The notes under the pieces: generated by a model
Databases searched by the model: none
Told to the model about the DNA's origin: nothing
Seen by the model: only the letters and a program-made list of their open reading frames with translations
Shown here: positions 36,473 through 44,706 of the stretch, one piece after another
How the letters are laid out: every line of letters begins with the position of its first letter
Position numbering within the stretch: the stretch's first letter is position 1
Assembly: GCA_943371965.1 (NCBI GenBank)
Contig: CALRWV020000004.1
Location: 248,001-312,000 of the forward strand
Length of the DNA: 64,000 bases
From: CALRWV02 sp943371965
GTDB lineage: Bacteria > Bacteroidota > JABWAT01
Reading direction: 5' to 3'
Program-made: the position numbers and the translations under genes

Positions 36473-37137
36473 TTCCACTGAATATTGAAAGATTTGATTT
36501 CAGTTTTCCCAAAATAAATTTCCCATTCTTTTTTTCTAAAGGAACGGTGAACTGAAAGTGACGCATCATTTTTCACCAAAGGGGATTTCGATAAAAAGCA
36601 AGTAAGCAGTTTAATGCTGTAAAAAGCAAACCAGTGACGGTGAAGATCGTTGATCACAATTCCAACTGAAGACGTTTTCCAAATCAGATTCAAATAATCA
36701 TTCAATTGTTCATCGTTCTGGTGGTGACAGAAAAGTGCGCAAATAACAATATCAAATTTCATATTCAGAATTCTGGAACCGTAAAAATCAGATTGAATAA
36801 ATTGAATATTCGGAATGTCTTTGCACAACTGACTCGCATATTCAATACAGTCTGCGTTGTAATCAATTCCGGTAAGCTGAACTGAGAAATTGTGTTTTTC
36901 CGCCCATTTGGCAATGACTTTTAATGTATCTCCGCCGCCGCATCCAAAATCTGCAATGGAGTAAGTTTTGCTTTTATCCGTCATCAGTTTTTTGAGTCCT
37001 GATAAAGTAATGGCATGACCACCTAACAACTGATTGATGACTTCAAGTTCTCTCAGGGTTTGGAACATGATTTCTTTTGGAATATCAGGTTCATCCATTT
37101 TTTCGTGCTGATAGGAGCGGTGGGTTAAATCAACCAT
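36436..37137 (-). CDS. Class I SAM-dependent methyltransferase
   Basis: A 233-residue methyltransferase with motif I I-A-D-F-G-C-G-G-G-D near residue 62-71, motif II acidic residue in T-G-I-D-Y-N-A, and D-I-V-I-C-A-L-F-C-H-H motif near 130. Its start lies 3 bp beyond the polyketide synthase stop, so it is co-translated. In srsAB-type operons the neighbouring methyltransferase methylates the resorcinol ring or hydroxyl; the same is inferred here. Its C-terminal end overlaps the FAD oxidoreductase start. Confidence 0.9.
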   Translation of the reverse strand: MVDLTHRSYQHEKMDEPDIPKEIMFQTLRELEVINQLLGGHAITLSGLKKLMTDKSKTYSIADFGCGGGDTLKVIAKWAEKHNFSVQLTGIDYNADCIEYASQLCKDIPNIQFIQSDFYGSRILNMKFDIVICALFCHHQNDEQLNDYLNLIWKTSSVGIVINDLHRHWFAFYSIKLLTCFLSKSPLVKNDASLSVHRSFRKKEWEIYFGKTEIKSFNIQWKWAFRWLVTAKK

Positions 37138-37140
37138 AAT

Positions 37141-38226
37141 TTATTCAAACTCCAAAACAGCAGATTCTAGAGTTAGCCCCGGACCAAAACCTGCGGCAAA
37201 AACAGTTTCACCGGATTTATTTTTCTTGTCCGACATGATTTTATCCAAAACAAATAAAACCGTTGGTGATGACATATTGCCGTAGTTTTTTAAGGTTTCG
37301 TATGACGCGGACAGATTCTCGCTGCTGATATTCAGTGCTTTTTCCGAAGCTTCAAGAATTTTTCTTCCTCCAGGATGAATGGCCCAATGATTTATTTTTG
37401 CAACTTTCGATTTTTTAACTGCTGCCTTCATGAGCGGTTTAATTCCAGATAGAACCAGTTCTGGAACGTAAGAAGTCAAACTCATGAGAAATCCTGTTTT
37501 CGAAAGTTTCCACGCCATGTCTTTTGAACCGTGACGCGCAATTTCGGAATGAAATGATTTCAGCAACAATCCTTTTGAGCGGTATAAATCTGAGGTAACC
37601 AAAACCGAAGCAGAACCATCAGCAAAAAGTGAGTTGGCAACAAGATCATCGGTTGACAAACTTTTTTGAAAATGAAGGGTGCAGAGTTCGGTACAGACAA
37701 TCAGAACAACCGCTTTTTCTTCAGATCTGCAAATGGAGTCTGCAATTTTCAGAGCATGAAATGCTGCATAACACCCCATAAAATTGATTGATGTGCGGTT
37801 AACTGAACTTGGCAATTTCAATTCATGAACAAGTTCAAGATCCAACCCAGGAGCTGAAAGCCCGGTACAGGTGACTGAAATCAGGTGTGTGATTTTTGGT
37901 TTTCTTTTCAATTTTGACAAACAGTTTTCGGCAGATTTCAGTGAAAGTTCGAGTGCGGCGGGATGAAATTTTTCCATACGCTGTTCCAAATCGGGAAAGG
38001 GCTCAAGATCATCTGTTTTCGGGTAAAAAATCCGGTGTTTGACAGAAACTGAATAATCTGGAATTACTGAATATCGGGTTTTAATTGAACTTTTCTCATA
38101 AAGAATTTTCAGTTTCCGCTCCATTTTTTCATCTGCTTTCAGCAACTGAATCATGAACTGACAGATATCTGTCTGATTGTTTTTGAAAGCGGGAACAGCG
38201 ATTCCAATTGAAATTATTTTACTCAT
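37141..38226 (-). CDS. Type III polyketide synthase (chalcone/stilbene synthase family)
   Basis: A 361-residue homodimeric ketosynthase that extends a CoA starter with malonyl-CoA. The catalytic triad is visible as Cys152 in M-G-C-Y-A-A, His284 in W-A-I-H-P-G-G and Asn317 in Y-G-N-M-S-S-P. S-V-T-C-T-G-L-S-A-P-G-L-D, a family hallmark, is near residue 110. It leads the operon PKS-methyltransferase-FAD oxidoreductase and is divergent from a UbiA prenyltransferase 56 bp away. Likely products are alkylresorcinols or alkylpyrones from long-chain acyl starters, as in other bacteria; the product itself is unknown. Confidence 0.95.
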   Translation of the reverse strand: MSKIISIGIAVPAFKNNQTDICQFMIQLLKADEKMERKLKILYEKSSIKTRYSVIPDYSVSVKHRIFYPKTDDLEPFPDLEQRMEKFHPAALELSLKSAENCLSKLKRKPKITHLISVTCTGLSAPGLDLELVHELKLPSSVNRTSINFMGCYAAFHALKIADSICRSEEKAVVLIVCTELCTLHFQKSLSTDDLVANSLFADGSASVLVTSDLYRSKGLLLKSFHSEIARHGSKDMAWKLSKTGFLMSLTSYVPELVLSGIKPLMKAAVKKSKVAKINHWAIHPGGRKILEASEKALNISSENLSASYETLKNYGNMSSPTVLFVLDKIMSDKKNKSGETVFAAGFGPGLTLESAVLEFE

Positions 38227-38252
38227 TTATTTTTAAACCGTTCAAAGAAGGT

Positions 38253-38260
38253 TAATTTTG
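38253..38260 (+). promoter_or_regulatory. Bacteroidota-type -7 promoter box
   Basis: TAATTTTG 22 bp upstream of the UbiA gene, inside the 56-bp divergent gap with the polyketide synthase gene. Such a short gap means the two promoters must overlap or interfere. Confidence 0.42.
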
Positions 38261-38282
38261 CTGAAAACCAAAAGACAATATA

Positions 38283-39179
38283 ATGGACTTAAACAGTAAA
38301 ACCGAAAATTATAAAAACGCATTCATTCTGATGCGGGTTCCCTTTTCGTTTTTTCTGATGCCGGTTTATTGGTTTGCTCTCTCCCAGCTTGACTCTCTTG
38401 ATATATTTAAAGCCATTTTCGTTTTTATCATTATTCATCTGTTTTTTTATCCGGCAAGTAACGGATACAATTCTTTTTATGATAAAGATGAATCTAGTAT
38501 CGGCGGGTTGAAAAATCCTCCCAAAGTCAATCAACAGCTTTATCAACTTGTCCTACTTTTTGATCTGATCAGTTTGGGACTTTCACTTCTTGTTTCATGG
38601 CAATTTGCCCTGATGATTCTGATCAGCACCCTGTTTTCAAAAGCGTACAGTTATGATAAAATCCGGATCAAAAAGTATCCAATACTCAGTACAATTGTTG
38701 TTACATTCATTCAGGGTGGATTTACTTTTCTGATGGTTCAGGTTGGCATATCCGGTTATTCTGAAACTCTTTTTGAATTTCCGAATATTGGATTTGCATT
38801 GGTTTCCACTCTGTTTTTGTTAGGTTCTTATCCCATGACACAGATTTATCAGCATGAAGAAGATTCAACGCGCGGTGATAAAACAATCAGTTTGATGCTG
38901 GGGATTTGGGGCACATTTATTTTTTCAGGAATTGCATTCGGGATTGCAACCGGTTTGTTTACTTATTTGAACTTGGTAATGAGCTGGAATCCAAAAGATG
39001 TCATTATCTTTCTTATTGCGACTGCTCCTGTCCTGATTGTCTTCAACATTTGGATGTTGAAAGTAAAACGTTCAATTTTGGAAGTGAATTTTGAAAACAC
39101 CATGAAACTGAATAAAATATCGTCACTTTCTCTTTCAGCAGCTTTTATTTTAATGATGTTGTGGAAACAGATGAATTGA
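38283..39179 (+). CDS. UbiA family prenyltransferase
   Basis: A 298-residue integral membrane protein with about eight helices. It has the first prenyl-diphosphate motif N-S-F-Y-D-K-D-E (Asn63, Asp67, Asp69) and a second acidic region Y-Q-H-E-E-D-S-T-R-G-D-K near residue 197. UbiA enzymes attach isoprenoid chains to aromatic or other acceptors. Its divergent position beside a type III polyketide synthase suggests the acceptor is the polyketide; other roles, such as quinone or lipid pathways, remain possible. Confidence 0.88.
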   Translation: MDLNSKTENYKNAFILMRVPFSFFLMPVYWFALSQLDSLDIFKAIFVFIIIHLFFYPASNGYNSFYDKDESSIGGLKNPPKVNQQLYQLVLLFDLISLGLSLLVSWQFALMILISTLFSKAYSYDKIRIKKYPILSTIVVTFIQGGFTFLMVQVGISGYSETLFEFPNIGFALVSTLFLLGSYPMTQIYQHEEDSTRGDKTISLMLGIWGTFIFSGIAFGIATGLFTYLNLVMSWNPKDVIIFLIATAPVLIVFNIWMLKVKRSILEVNFENTMKLNKISSLSLSAAFILMMLWKQMN

Positions 39180-39185
39180 ATTTTG

Positions 39186-39193
39186 TATTTTTG
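39186..39193 (+). promoter_or_regulatory. Bacteroidota-type -7 promoter box
   Basis: TATTTTTG 24 bp before the rfbC start and just after the UbiA stop, so rfbC can be transcribed separately from UbiA. Confidence 0.42.
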
Positions 39194-39217
39194 TGGTAAA
39201 TCAGGAAAAGGCATCCA

Positions 39218-39772
39218 ATGAATTTTTTAAAAACTGAAATCCCTGGTATTATTATAATTGAACCCAAAGTCTTTGGGGATTCGCGCGGTTTTTTTATGGA
39301 GAGTTTTCATAAAACCCGTTTCGCTGAAAATGGAATTACTGAAGAATTTGTTCAGGATAATGTCAGCCGTTCTTCAAAAGGGACATTGCGCGGTTTGCAT
39401 TATCAACTCAACCCGTTTGCACAGGGAAAAATGGTTCGCGTTTCTGTTGGGGAAGTTTATGATGTTGCTGTTGATATCAGAAAAGGATCACCAACTTTCG
39501 GAAAATATGTTGGAGAAATTCTGTCTGAAGAAAACAGAAAAATGATGTATGTTCCTACCGGTTTTGCGCACGGATTTATTGTTCTTTCCGATGTTGCAGA
39601 ATTTACCTACAAATGCACCAATTTTTATGCACCCCAATCTGAAAAAAGCATTTTATGGAATGATCCTGAAATTGGCATCAATTGGCCGGTTCAGCCTGAT
39701 TTGGATAAAATTTCAGCAAAAGATAAAGCTGGGGTTTTATTGAAAGATGCTGAAATCAACTATTCGTTTTAA
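39218..39772 (+). CDS. rfbC: dTDP-4-dehydrorhamnose 3,5-epimerase
   Basis: A 184-residue cupin enzyme of dTDP-L-rhamnose synthesis. Conserved: D-S-R-G-F-F-M-E near 20, Q-D-N-V-S-R-S near 46, R-G-L-H-Y-Q near 58 with the catalytic His, and G-F-A-H-G-F near 112. Length and motif order match RfbC/RmlC. The rmlA, B and D genes are not beside it, so the pathway genes are dispersed. AGGAAAAGG precedes the ATG. Confidence 0.96.
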   Translation: MNFLKTEIPGIIIIEPKVFGDSRGFFMESFHKTRFAENGITEEFVQDNVSRSSKGTLRGLHYQLNPFAQGKMVRVSVGEVYDVAVDIRKGSPTFGKYVGEILSEENRKMMYVPTGFAHGFIVLSDVAEFTYKCTNFYAPQSEKSILWNDPEIGINWPVQPDLDKISAKDKAGVLLKDAEINYSF

Positions 39773-39812
39773 TATCAGACCGTCTGATTGACAGTCCGAT
39801 ATTTTGTTTCAT

Positions 39813-40421
39813 TTATTCCGATAAAATGGTTCTGAGTTTTTTCAAATCAATTGCCTGTGCATAAGCCATAACAATCGCTTTGTCTTTGATTCCATTTGCT
39901 GAAATTGTAATCAGCGTTTTTCCATCCAGCACCATATTGATTTCGTCTGACTGATTTTCTGAATCATATTTTTCCAGCGCTTTTTCACCGTTTATTTTGA
40001 TAGTCTTTCCCATATTACCAGCCATCATCGGATTATTGATAACCATCAGTAAACTCGAAATCATAGGTGAGTTGGTAGTGATTGTTATTTTAATACTTGA
40101 ATACTGATCACCTTCTTCAAGGGAATAGCTTTTTTCAGCACCAGTTCCACCACCCAGCATTCCCATTCCTGATGAATTGAGACTTGTTGCGTTTTCTTCT
40201 TTCCATCCTTTTTGAACTGGAGGAAAAACAGTCATTATTTCTTCAGCAATTTTATTGTTGATTTCTACCAATGCAGTTTGAAGCGAACTGTAAGCTGCAG
40301 TCCATTTTTGATTTTTATACGCATCCATTGCTTCTTTCATTGCAGTTTCAGCTTCTGATTGGGCAAAAACTGATAAGCTCATTGAAGTTAAAAAACATAA
40401 AAACAAAATGATTATTTTCAT
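39813..40421 (-). CDS. Exported hypothetical protein
   Basis: A 202-residue protein with signal peptide MKIIILFLCFLTSMSLSVFAQ. After it comes a helical TPR-like segment A-M-D-A-Y-K-N-Q-K-W-T-A-A-Y and a region with G-M-G-M-L-G-G-G-T-G. A predicted periplasmic location is supported; no family is recognised and no catalytic motif was seen. A good ribosome site (AAAAGGAAG) precedes the start. It stands between rfbC (convergent) and the flavoprotein gene. Confidence 0.75.
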   Translation of the reverse strand: MKIIILFLCFLTSMSLSVFAQSEAETAMKEAMDAYKNQKWTAAYSSLQTALVEINNKIAEEIMTVFPPVQKGWKEENATSLNSSGMGMLGGGTGAEKSYSLEEGDQYSSIKITITTNSPMISSLLMVINNPMMAGNMGKTIKINGEKALEKYDSENQSDEINMVLDGKTLITISANGIKDKAIVMAYAQAIDLKKLRTILSE

Positions 40422-40497
40422 GACTGTCTTCCTTTTATAAATTATTCTGCAAACTAAATAAAACTTTCAACTTTCTCAATATATTTTGAAACCGGTT

Positions 40498-41730
40498 TTA
40501 GATCAGATTTTTACCGCAAACCCAACCGGAACTCCAAGCCCACTGAAAATTATAACCGCCAATAATTCCATTCACATTTATAACTTCACCGACAGCAAAC
40601 AGATTTGAATATTTTTTGATCTGCATGGTTTTCAAATCCATCTCTGAAAAGGGAATTCCTCCGGCGGTGACTTCTGCTTTTTTATAACCAAAATGTCCGG
40701 AAACCGTTGGGCTGAAATGAAAGAGCTGATTTAGAATTTCCTTCCGCTCACTTTTAGAAATCTGGTTGACAGATTTTCCAACTGTTTTTGTCCGAACAGA
40801 AATAAGTTCTGAAAGCCGGTTTGGAATAAATTTTGAAAGCAGTTTTGAAACAAGTTGTTTCTGATTATCAGGGGCAGAATTCAAAATGATTTGCTCAAAT
40901 TCTTCTTCATTTTTATCTGGCAAAAAGGATAGTTCCAATTTGTAAAGATTTGAAAATTCCCGTGAAGTAAACCACTGACTGATATCCAATATTCCTGGAC
41001 CGCTCAATCCGTCATGGGTAAATAAAATCGAGTTGTCTTCTGCAAAAATTATTTTATCATTTTGTTTAACCGAAATTTCACACCACTGGGTTACACCTGA
41101 AATATCGTGAGTGTCTTTATCAAAAGTTTTAATTGGAGTAAGTGCAGCGTGATCGTTTTTTAATTCAATACCAAGCTTTTTCAAAACTCTCCACAATGAA
41201 CCGTCACTTCCTGTATGCGGATACGAAAAACCTCCGAAAGCCAAAACCAGTTTTTTTGTCTGATAACTGTCCCGGTCTGTTTCAACAATCCAATAATCTT
41301 GTTCAGGAAAAAAGTCGGTAACTTTTTCCGGATAAATCAGTTCAACGTCCAACTCTTTTAATTTTCTCAAAAGGACTTTTAAAACAGATTCGGCTTTATC
41401 ATCAAAAGGGAAATATTTTTTCCAGGGTTCTTCAATTTTTGTAGATAAACCTTCGCTTTCAAAAAACTCAATTACTTGTTTGGGTGGAAATTGGAGAATC
41501 ACTTTTTTAATCGCGTTGGGTGATTCTCCAAAGTAATTTTTAAAATCAAGATTTGCGTTGGTGATGTTACATCTTCCGCCACCGGACATCAGGATTTTCA
41601 TACCCGGATTTGGTGACACATCGAGCAGAGCAATATTTTTTGCTCCATGAATTCCAGCAGAAATTGCAGTCATCATTCCCGCTGCACCCGAACCGATTAT
41701 CAGAATATTTTTTTTCAAAATGTTTCCCAT
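40498..41730 (-). CDS. BaiN/HI0933-type NAD(P)/FAD flavoprotein
   Basis: About 410 residues, TIGR00275/HI0933 family. FAD binding: I-L-I-I-G-S-G-A-A-G-M-M near residue 9, and M-S-G-G-G-R-C-N-I-T-N, a family signature, near 50. The C-terminus has the G-G-I-P-F-S-E-M-D and G-E-V-I-N-V-N-G-I-I-G-G-Y-N-F-Q-W-A motif. Members include bile acid dehydroxylation-related reductases and aminoacetone oxidases; the physiological role is not known. Start: ATG 41730 is used (overlaps the ATPase stop by 16 bp); ATG 41754 would overlap by 40 bp. Confidence 0.92.
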   Translation of the reverse strand: MGNILKKNILIIGSGAAGMMTAISAGIHGAKNIALLDVSPNPGMKILMSGGGRCNITNANLDFKNYFGESPNAIKKVILQFPPKQVIEFFESEGLSTKIEEPWKKYFPFDDKAESVLKVLLRKLKELDVELIYPEKVTDFFPEQDYWIVETDRDSYQTKKLVLAFGGFSYPHTGSDGSLWRVLKKLGIELKNDHAALTPIKTFDKDTHDISGVTQWCEISVKQNDKIIFAEDNSILFTHDGLSGPGILDISQWFTSREFSNLYKLELSFLPDKNEEEFEQIILNSAPDNQKQLVSKLLSKFIPNRLSELISVRTKTVGKSVNQISKSERKEILNQLFHFSPTVSGHFGYKKAEVTAGGIPFSEMDLKTMQIKKYSNLFAVGEVINVNGIIGGYNFQWAWSSGWVCGKNLI

Positions 41731-42953
41731 AATGTATGAATGGGAACTGCCCATAATTTTTCACCAAATGCAATAATATCTTTTCCGGAATAGAAGACAA
41801 TTCCTTTATGAAACTTGTCTCCAAGTTCATTCTGAAGCATTTCAAGTGTTTTGAAGTCTTTTCCCTGTACCGACTCGCTTGATTTCACTTCAATTCCAAC
41901 CACATGTCCAGATAAATCTTCAAGTATAAAATCAACTTCCTGTCCGGATGCAGTTCTGAAATGATATAGTTTCGTTTTCGTCTGATTCCAGGTTTGCTGT
42001 TTCAGAATTTCCAATGCCACAAAATTTTCAAGCAATGATCCTGCAATCATTGGATCTTTCATCAATTTATCAATTGAAAGTCCCTGAAGGTAAAATGAAA
42101 GTCCTGTATCGCAAAGATAAAGTTTGGGTGTTTTGATCAACCTTTTACTTAAATTGGAAGACCAAGGCATAACAAGATGAACTATAAATGTGGTTTCAAA
42201 TAAAGCCATATAACGTTTCAGGGTTGTTTGTGGTATTCCCATGCTGGTTGAAATTTCAGCAAAATTTACAAGTGTTCCTGCTCTTGCAGCCAAAAGTGAA
42301 AGCAGTCTGGGAAGTGAAGTTAACCCCTGAATATTTGAAATATCCCTGACATCCCTTTGCAGAATTGTGGTAATATAAGAATTGAACCATGCTATTCTTC
42401 TGTTTTGTGATGGTCTTGAAATGACTTCCGGAAATCCGCCTGATAGAATTTTTTCAAAAAGCTGAACTTTTTCGAGTTTTGGTAATGTGATATTGAAATT
42501 TTCGTCTGAGAACAGAACATCAATAAATGTTTCCTTTCTTCCCAGAAGTTCTCCTTGAGACAATGGCCAGAGAGTTTGGATTTCCATTCTTCCTGCCAAC
42601 GATTCTGAGAGTTGGGGGAGCATGAAAACATTGGCTGAACCTGTTAAAATGAATCTTCCTGGTCTCCTGTCTTTATCTACTGAAGCTTTAATTGGAATAA
42701 ACAATTCAGGAACACGTTGAATTTCATCAAGAACAACGGATTTTTGCAATCCTTTCAGGAATGAGGTTGCATCTTTTTTTACAGCTTCCAAAACGGTAGC
42801 GTCATCCATGGTTAGATAATCCAGTTCGTAACCGTTCAAAGTCATCCACTGAACCAATGTACTTTTTCCTGTTTGTCTGGCTCCATTCAATAGAATTACT
42901 GGGCTATCAGCCAATGCATCTTTTAAATTATGTACGATATTTCGAGTAATCAT
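41715..42953 (-). CDS. AAA-type ATPase with DUF4143 domain
   Basis: About 412 residues. The ATG at 42953 begins the homologous region with Walker A G-A-R-Q-T-G-K-S-T near residue 22 and Walker B-like V-L-D-E-I-Q-R near 75. Other conserved parts are G-S-A-N-V-F and, in the C-terminal DUF4143 nuclease-like domain, E-V-D-F-I-L-E and G-I-E-V-K-S-S. The E-V-D..E-V-K-S pattern is that of PD-(D/E)XK-type domains. Proteins of this kind are scattered among genomes, sometimes in pairs with toxin-like or mobile genes, with no settled function. Upstream lie three 15-bp dyads. Confidence 0.88.
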   Translation of the reverse strand: MITRNIVHNLKDALADSPVILLNGARQTGKSTLVQWMTLNGYELDYLTMDDATVLEAVKKDATSFLKGLQKSVVLDEIQRVPELFIPIKASVDKDRRPGRFILTGSANVFMLPQLSESLAGRMEIQTLWPLSQGELLGRKETFIDVLFSDENFNITLPKLEKVQLFEKILSGGFPEVISRPSQNRRIAWFNSYITTILQRDVRDISNIQGLTSLPRLLSLLAARAGTLVNFAEISTSMGIPQTTLKRYMALFETTFIVHLVMPWSSNLSKRLIKTPKLYLCDTGLSFYLQGLSIDKLMKDPMIAGSLLENFVALEILKQQTWNQTKTKLYHFRTASGQEVDFILEDLSGHVVGIEVKSSESVQGKDFKTLEMLQNELGDKFHKGIVFYSGKDIIAFGEKLWAVPIHTLWETF

Positions 42954-42976
42954 AATTGACAAGATATAGAAAAAAT

Positions 42977-42991
42977 AGCTGATAATCATCC
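42977..42991. promoter_or_regulatory. Operator-like dyad 1 before ATPase gene
   Basis: AGCTGATAATCATCC, a 15-bp site related to the perfect dyad 53 bp upstream (centre to centre). It begins 24 bp before the ATPase gene start at 42953. Confidence 0.4.
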
Positions 42992-43029
42992 GGTTAATGG
43001 GTAAATATCTTCTAAGTTGTATTAATAAT

Positions 43030-43044
43030 GGCTGATAATCAGCC
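43030..43044. promoter_or_regulatory. Operator-like dyad 2, perfect palindrome
   Basis: GGCTGAT-A-ATCAGCC, a perfect 7-1-7 dyad upstream of the DUF4143 ATPase gene. Two degenerate copies flank it, 53 bp on one side and 22 bp on the other (centre to centre), both near whole turns of the helix. This suggests cooperative regulator binding. Confidence 0.5.
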
Positions 43045-43051
43045 ATATAAT

Positions 43052-43066
43052 GGATGATTATCAACT
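43052..43066. promoter_or_regulatory. Operator-like dyad 3 before ATPase gene
   Basis: GGATGATTATCAACT, a degenerate third copy, 22 bp from the perfect dyad, about two helical turns. The three centres are 42984, 43037 and 43059. Confidence 0.35.
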
Positions 43067-43106
43067 ACTATAAATACTATAAGATTAATATAAACAATTA
43101 TATAGG

Positions 43107-44567
43107 TTATTTTAAGATGGTTAATTTTGTGAAAATATATTTGGAATCAACTGACAGCTGACAAAAATAAATACCGGAAGAAAAAGAAGAACCGTTAAAT
43201 TGTATTTGGTGAGGTCCTTCAATCTGATTTTTATAGATCAGGGTTTTGATTTCCCTGCCTAAAACATCAAAAATTTTCAACTCAACAAAACTATCGGACT
43301 TAAGACTGTACTTGATGGTTGTTGATGATTTGAACGGATTTGGGAAATTCGGATATAATTCAAACGTATTTGGAATTGGATCTTCAGGAACTGGTTTGGA
43401 TGACAGGATATTTGTAAGAAACGGCTCAACTGACCATCCAATTAAATTATCAGACCATTTTATTTTCCACCAGATATAATATGAAGAACCGTAAGAACCG
43501 CCTTTTGGTCCATCAACTATAATTCCAATCTGATTTTCCAGTGCCTCTCCAATTTTGTTTCCGCCGACAGAATCGCGGATGTTTACAGAAGTTACAGCTT
43601 TAACCGAATCACCTGCAACTGATTGTAAACGCCAGGGAAATTCAACCTCGACCCAATCATTGGTTGGAAGCTGCAGATCATCCCAAAAAATCCCGTCAGC
43701 CAAATCAATTCCAGCAGGATTTAATACTGTACGGTTGAACTGATCTTTGCCACCATTATATCCATTCTGATAAGCTGCCTGTGATTCAGGCAATCCTGTT
43801 GGAAGATCATTCCAGTTTTGCCTGATAAATTGAGGATTCCACCAATCGTCCCTGGTGTTCCATGGACCAACATCCCATACAGGAGCTGACGTTTTTTTTC
43901 CGTTATATGTGAGATTGACAGTAAACTGACGGTTTTGATCGTTTGAGTTTAATGCTCTACGCGAAGGAAGCGCAACAAATTTGTCTCTCGATAAAATGAC
44001 ATGTCCATTTGCAGTTGTAAAACCAACCAAACCTTCACGGGTAGCAAAAACAGAAAAAAGGGTGGAATCTGTAGATATTTTTTTCTGCAATTTTCTGATT
44101 TCAGGAATCCTTTTTTCGTGATGATAATAAAACGGTTGAAACGGCTCTTTTGCCGAAAAGATTTGATTGATGTTCTTTGAAAGTTTTGCATCAACACAAA
44201 GTGACATTGAGGCACCGGGAAAAACATGAACATCAGATAAAATGAAAGGTTTATAATCGGGTGCAAGAATCAGAATATGATAAGTTGAAAAAGGGAAATC
44301 AGTCGGAACGAAATTGATCAGAAAATTTCCAGTTGAATCTGACAATCCGGTTTTTGTTGAAAATTCGGGAGCCAGTTGACTCAACTTCTCAACAGGACAG
44401 TTGGAGTTCAATAAAAATATGGTTGCGTTTGAAATAGGTTGTTCTGTGCTGATATCACGAATGGTTCCGAACACATTTCCCACATAAAATGAAGTGGTAT
44501 CCTGTTCTTGGGAAAATGAAAGAACTGAACACAGATGAAGACAGAGAAGAAAAAAGAATGGGCGCAT
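43107..44567 (-). CDS. Secreted multidomain protein with sorting domain
   Basis: A 486-residue exported protein. Signal peptide MRPFFFLLCLHLCSVLSFSQ; then a carboxypeptidase-regulatory-like domain (G-T-I-R-D-I-S-T-E-Q-P-I-S-N-A, about 34-140); then a segment with G-H-V-I-L-S-R-D-K-F-V-A-L-P-S-R-R-A-L, V-W-D-V-G-P-W-N-T-R-D-D-W-W-N-P and N-P-A-G-I-D-L-A-D-G (about 185-325), typical of secreted proteins I know from actinobacteria; then an SH3-like segment (about 335-395). The C-terminus has N-F-P-N-P-F-K-S-S-T-T, a T9SS-type sorting domain. Function is unknown; the middle domain suggests interaction with, or action on, a polysaccharide. Confidence 0.8.
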   Translation of the reverse strand: MRPFFFLLCLHLCSVLSFSQEQDTTSFYVGNVFGTIRDISTEQPISNATIFLLNSNCPVEKLSQLAPEFSTKTGLSDSTGNFLINFVPTDFPFSTYHILILAPDYKPFILSDVHVFPGASMSLCVDAKLSKNINQIFSAKEPFQPFYYHHEKRIPEIRKLQKKISTDSTLFSVFATREGLVGFTTANGHVILSRDKFVALPSRRALNSNDQNRQFTVNLTYNGKKTSAPVWDVGPWNTRDDWWNPQFIRQNWNDLPTGLPESQAAYQNGYNGGKDQFNRTVLNPAGIDLADGIFWDDLQLPTNDWVEVEFPWRLQSVAGDSVKAVTSVNIRDSVGGNKIGEALENQIGIIVDGPKGGSYGSSYYIWWKIKWSDNLIGWSVEPFLTNILSSKPVPEDPIPNTFELYPNFPNPFKSSTTIKYSLKSDSFVELKIFDVLGREIKTLIYKNQIEGPHQIQFNGSSFSSGIYFCQLSVDSKYIFTKLTILK

Positions 44568-44589
44568 AGTTAAGATGATGATTATTGCC

Positions 44590-44597
44590 CAAAAATA
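44590..44597 (-). promoter_or_regulatory. Bacteroidota-type -7 promoter box
   Basis: Minus-strand TATTTTTG, 22 bp before the start of the secreted multidomain protein gene. Confidence 0.42.
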
Positions 44598-44650
44598 CGA
44601 AATGTGAAGGGAAAGACACTTACATAATTATATGAATAGGAAGGGATAAA

Positions 44651-44681
44651 AAAAATCCGGAGTTTTTTGCTCCGGATTTTT
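44651..44681 (-). terminator. Intrinsic terminator after torF
   Basis: Stem CCGGAG/CTCCGG extended by A-T pairs, loop TTTTTTG, with A and T runs on either side, so it can work on both strands. It stands 25 bp after the torF stop and separates the nitrogen module from the secreted protein gene. Confidence 0.85.
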
Positions 44682-44706
44682 TTAAACAAATAACAACGAG
44701 AGAAAT

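Noticed and set aside
43021..43064. Upstream extension of the DUF4143 ATPase to 43064
   Set aside because: The added 37 residues have no homology pattern and cover the three operator-like dyads; the ATG at 42953 directly starts the conserved region.
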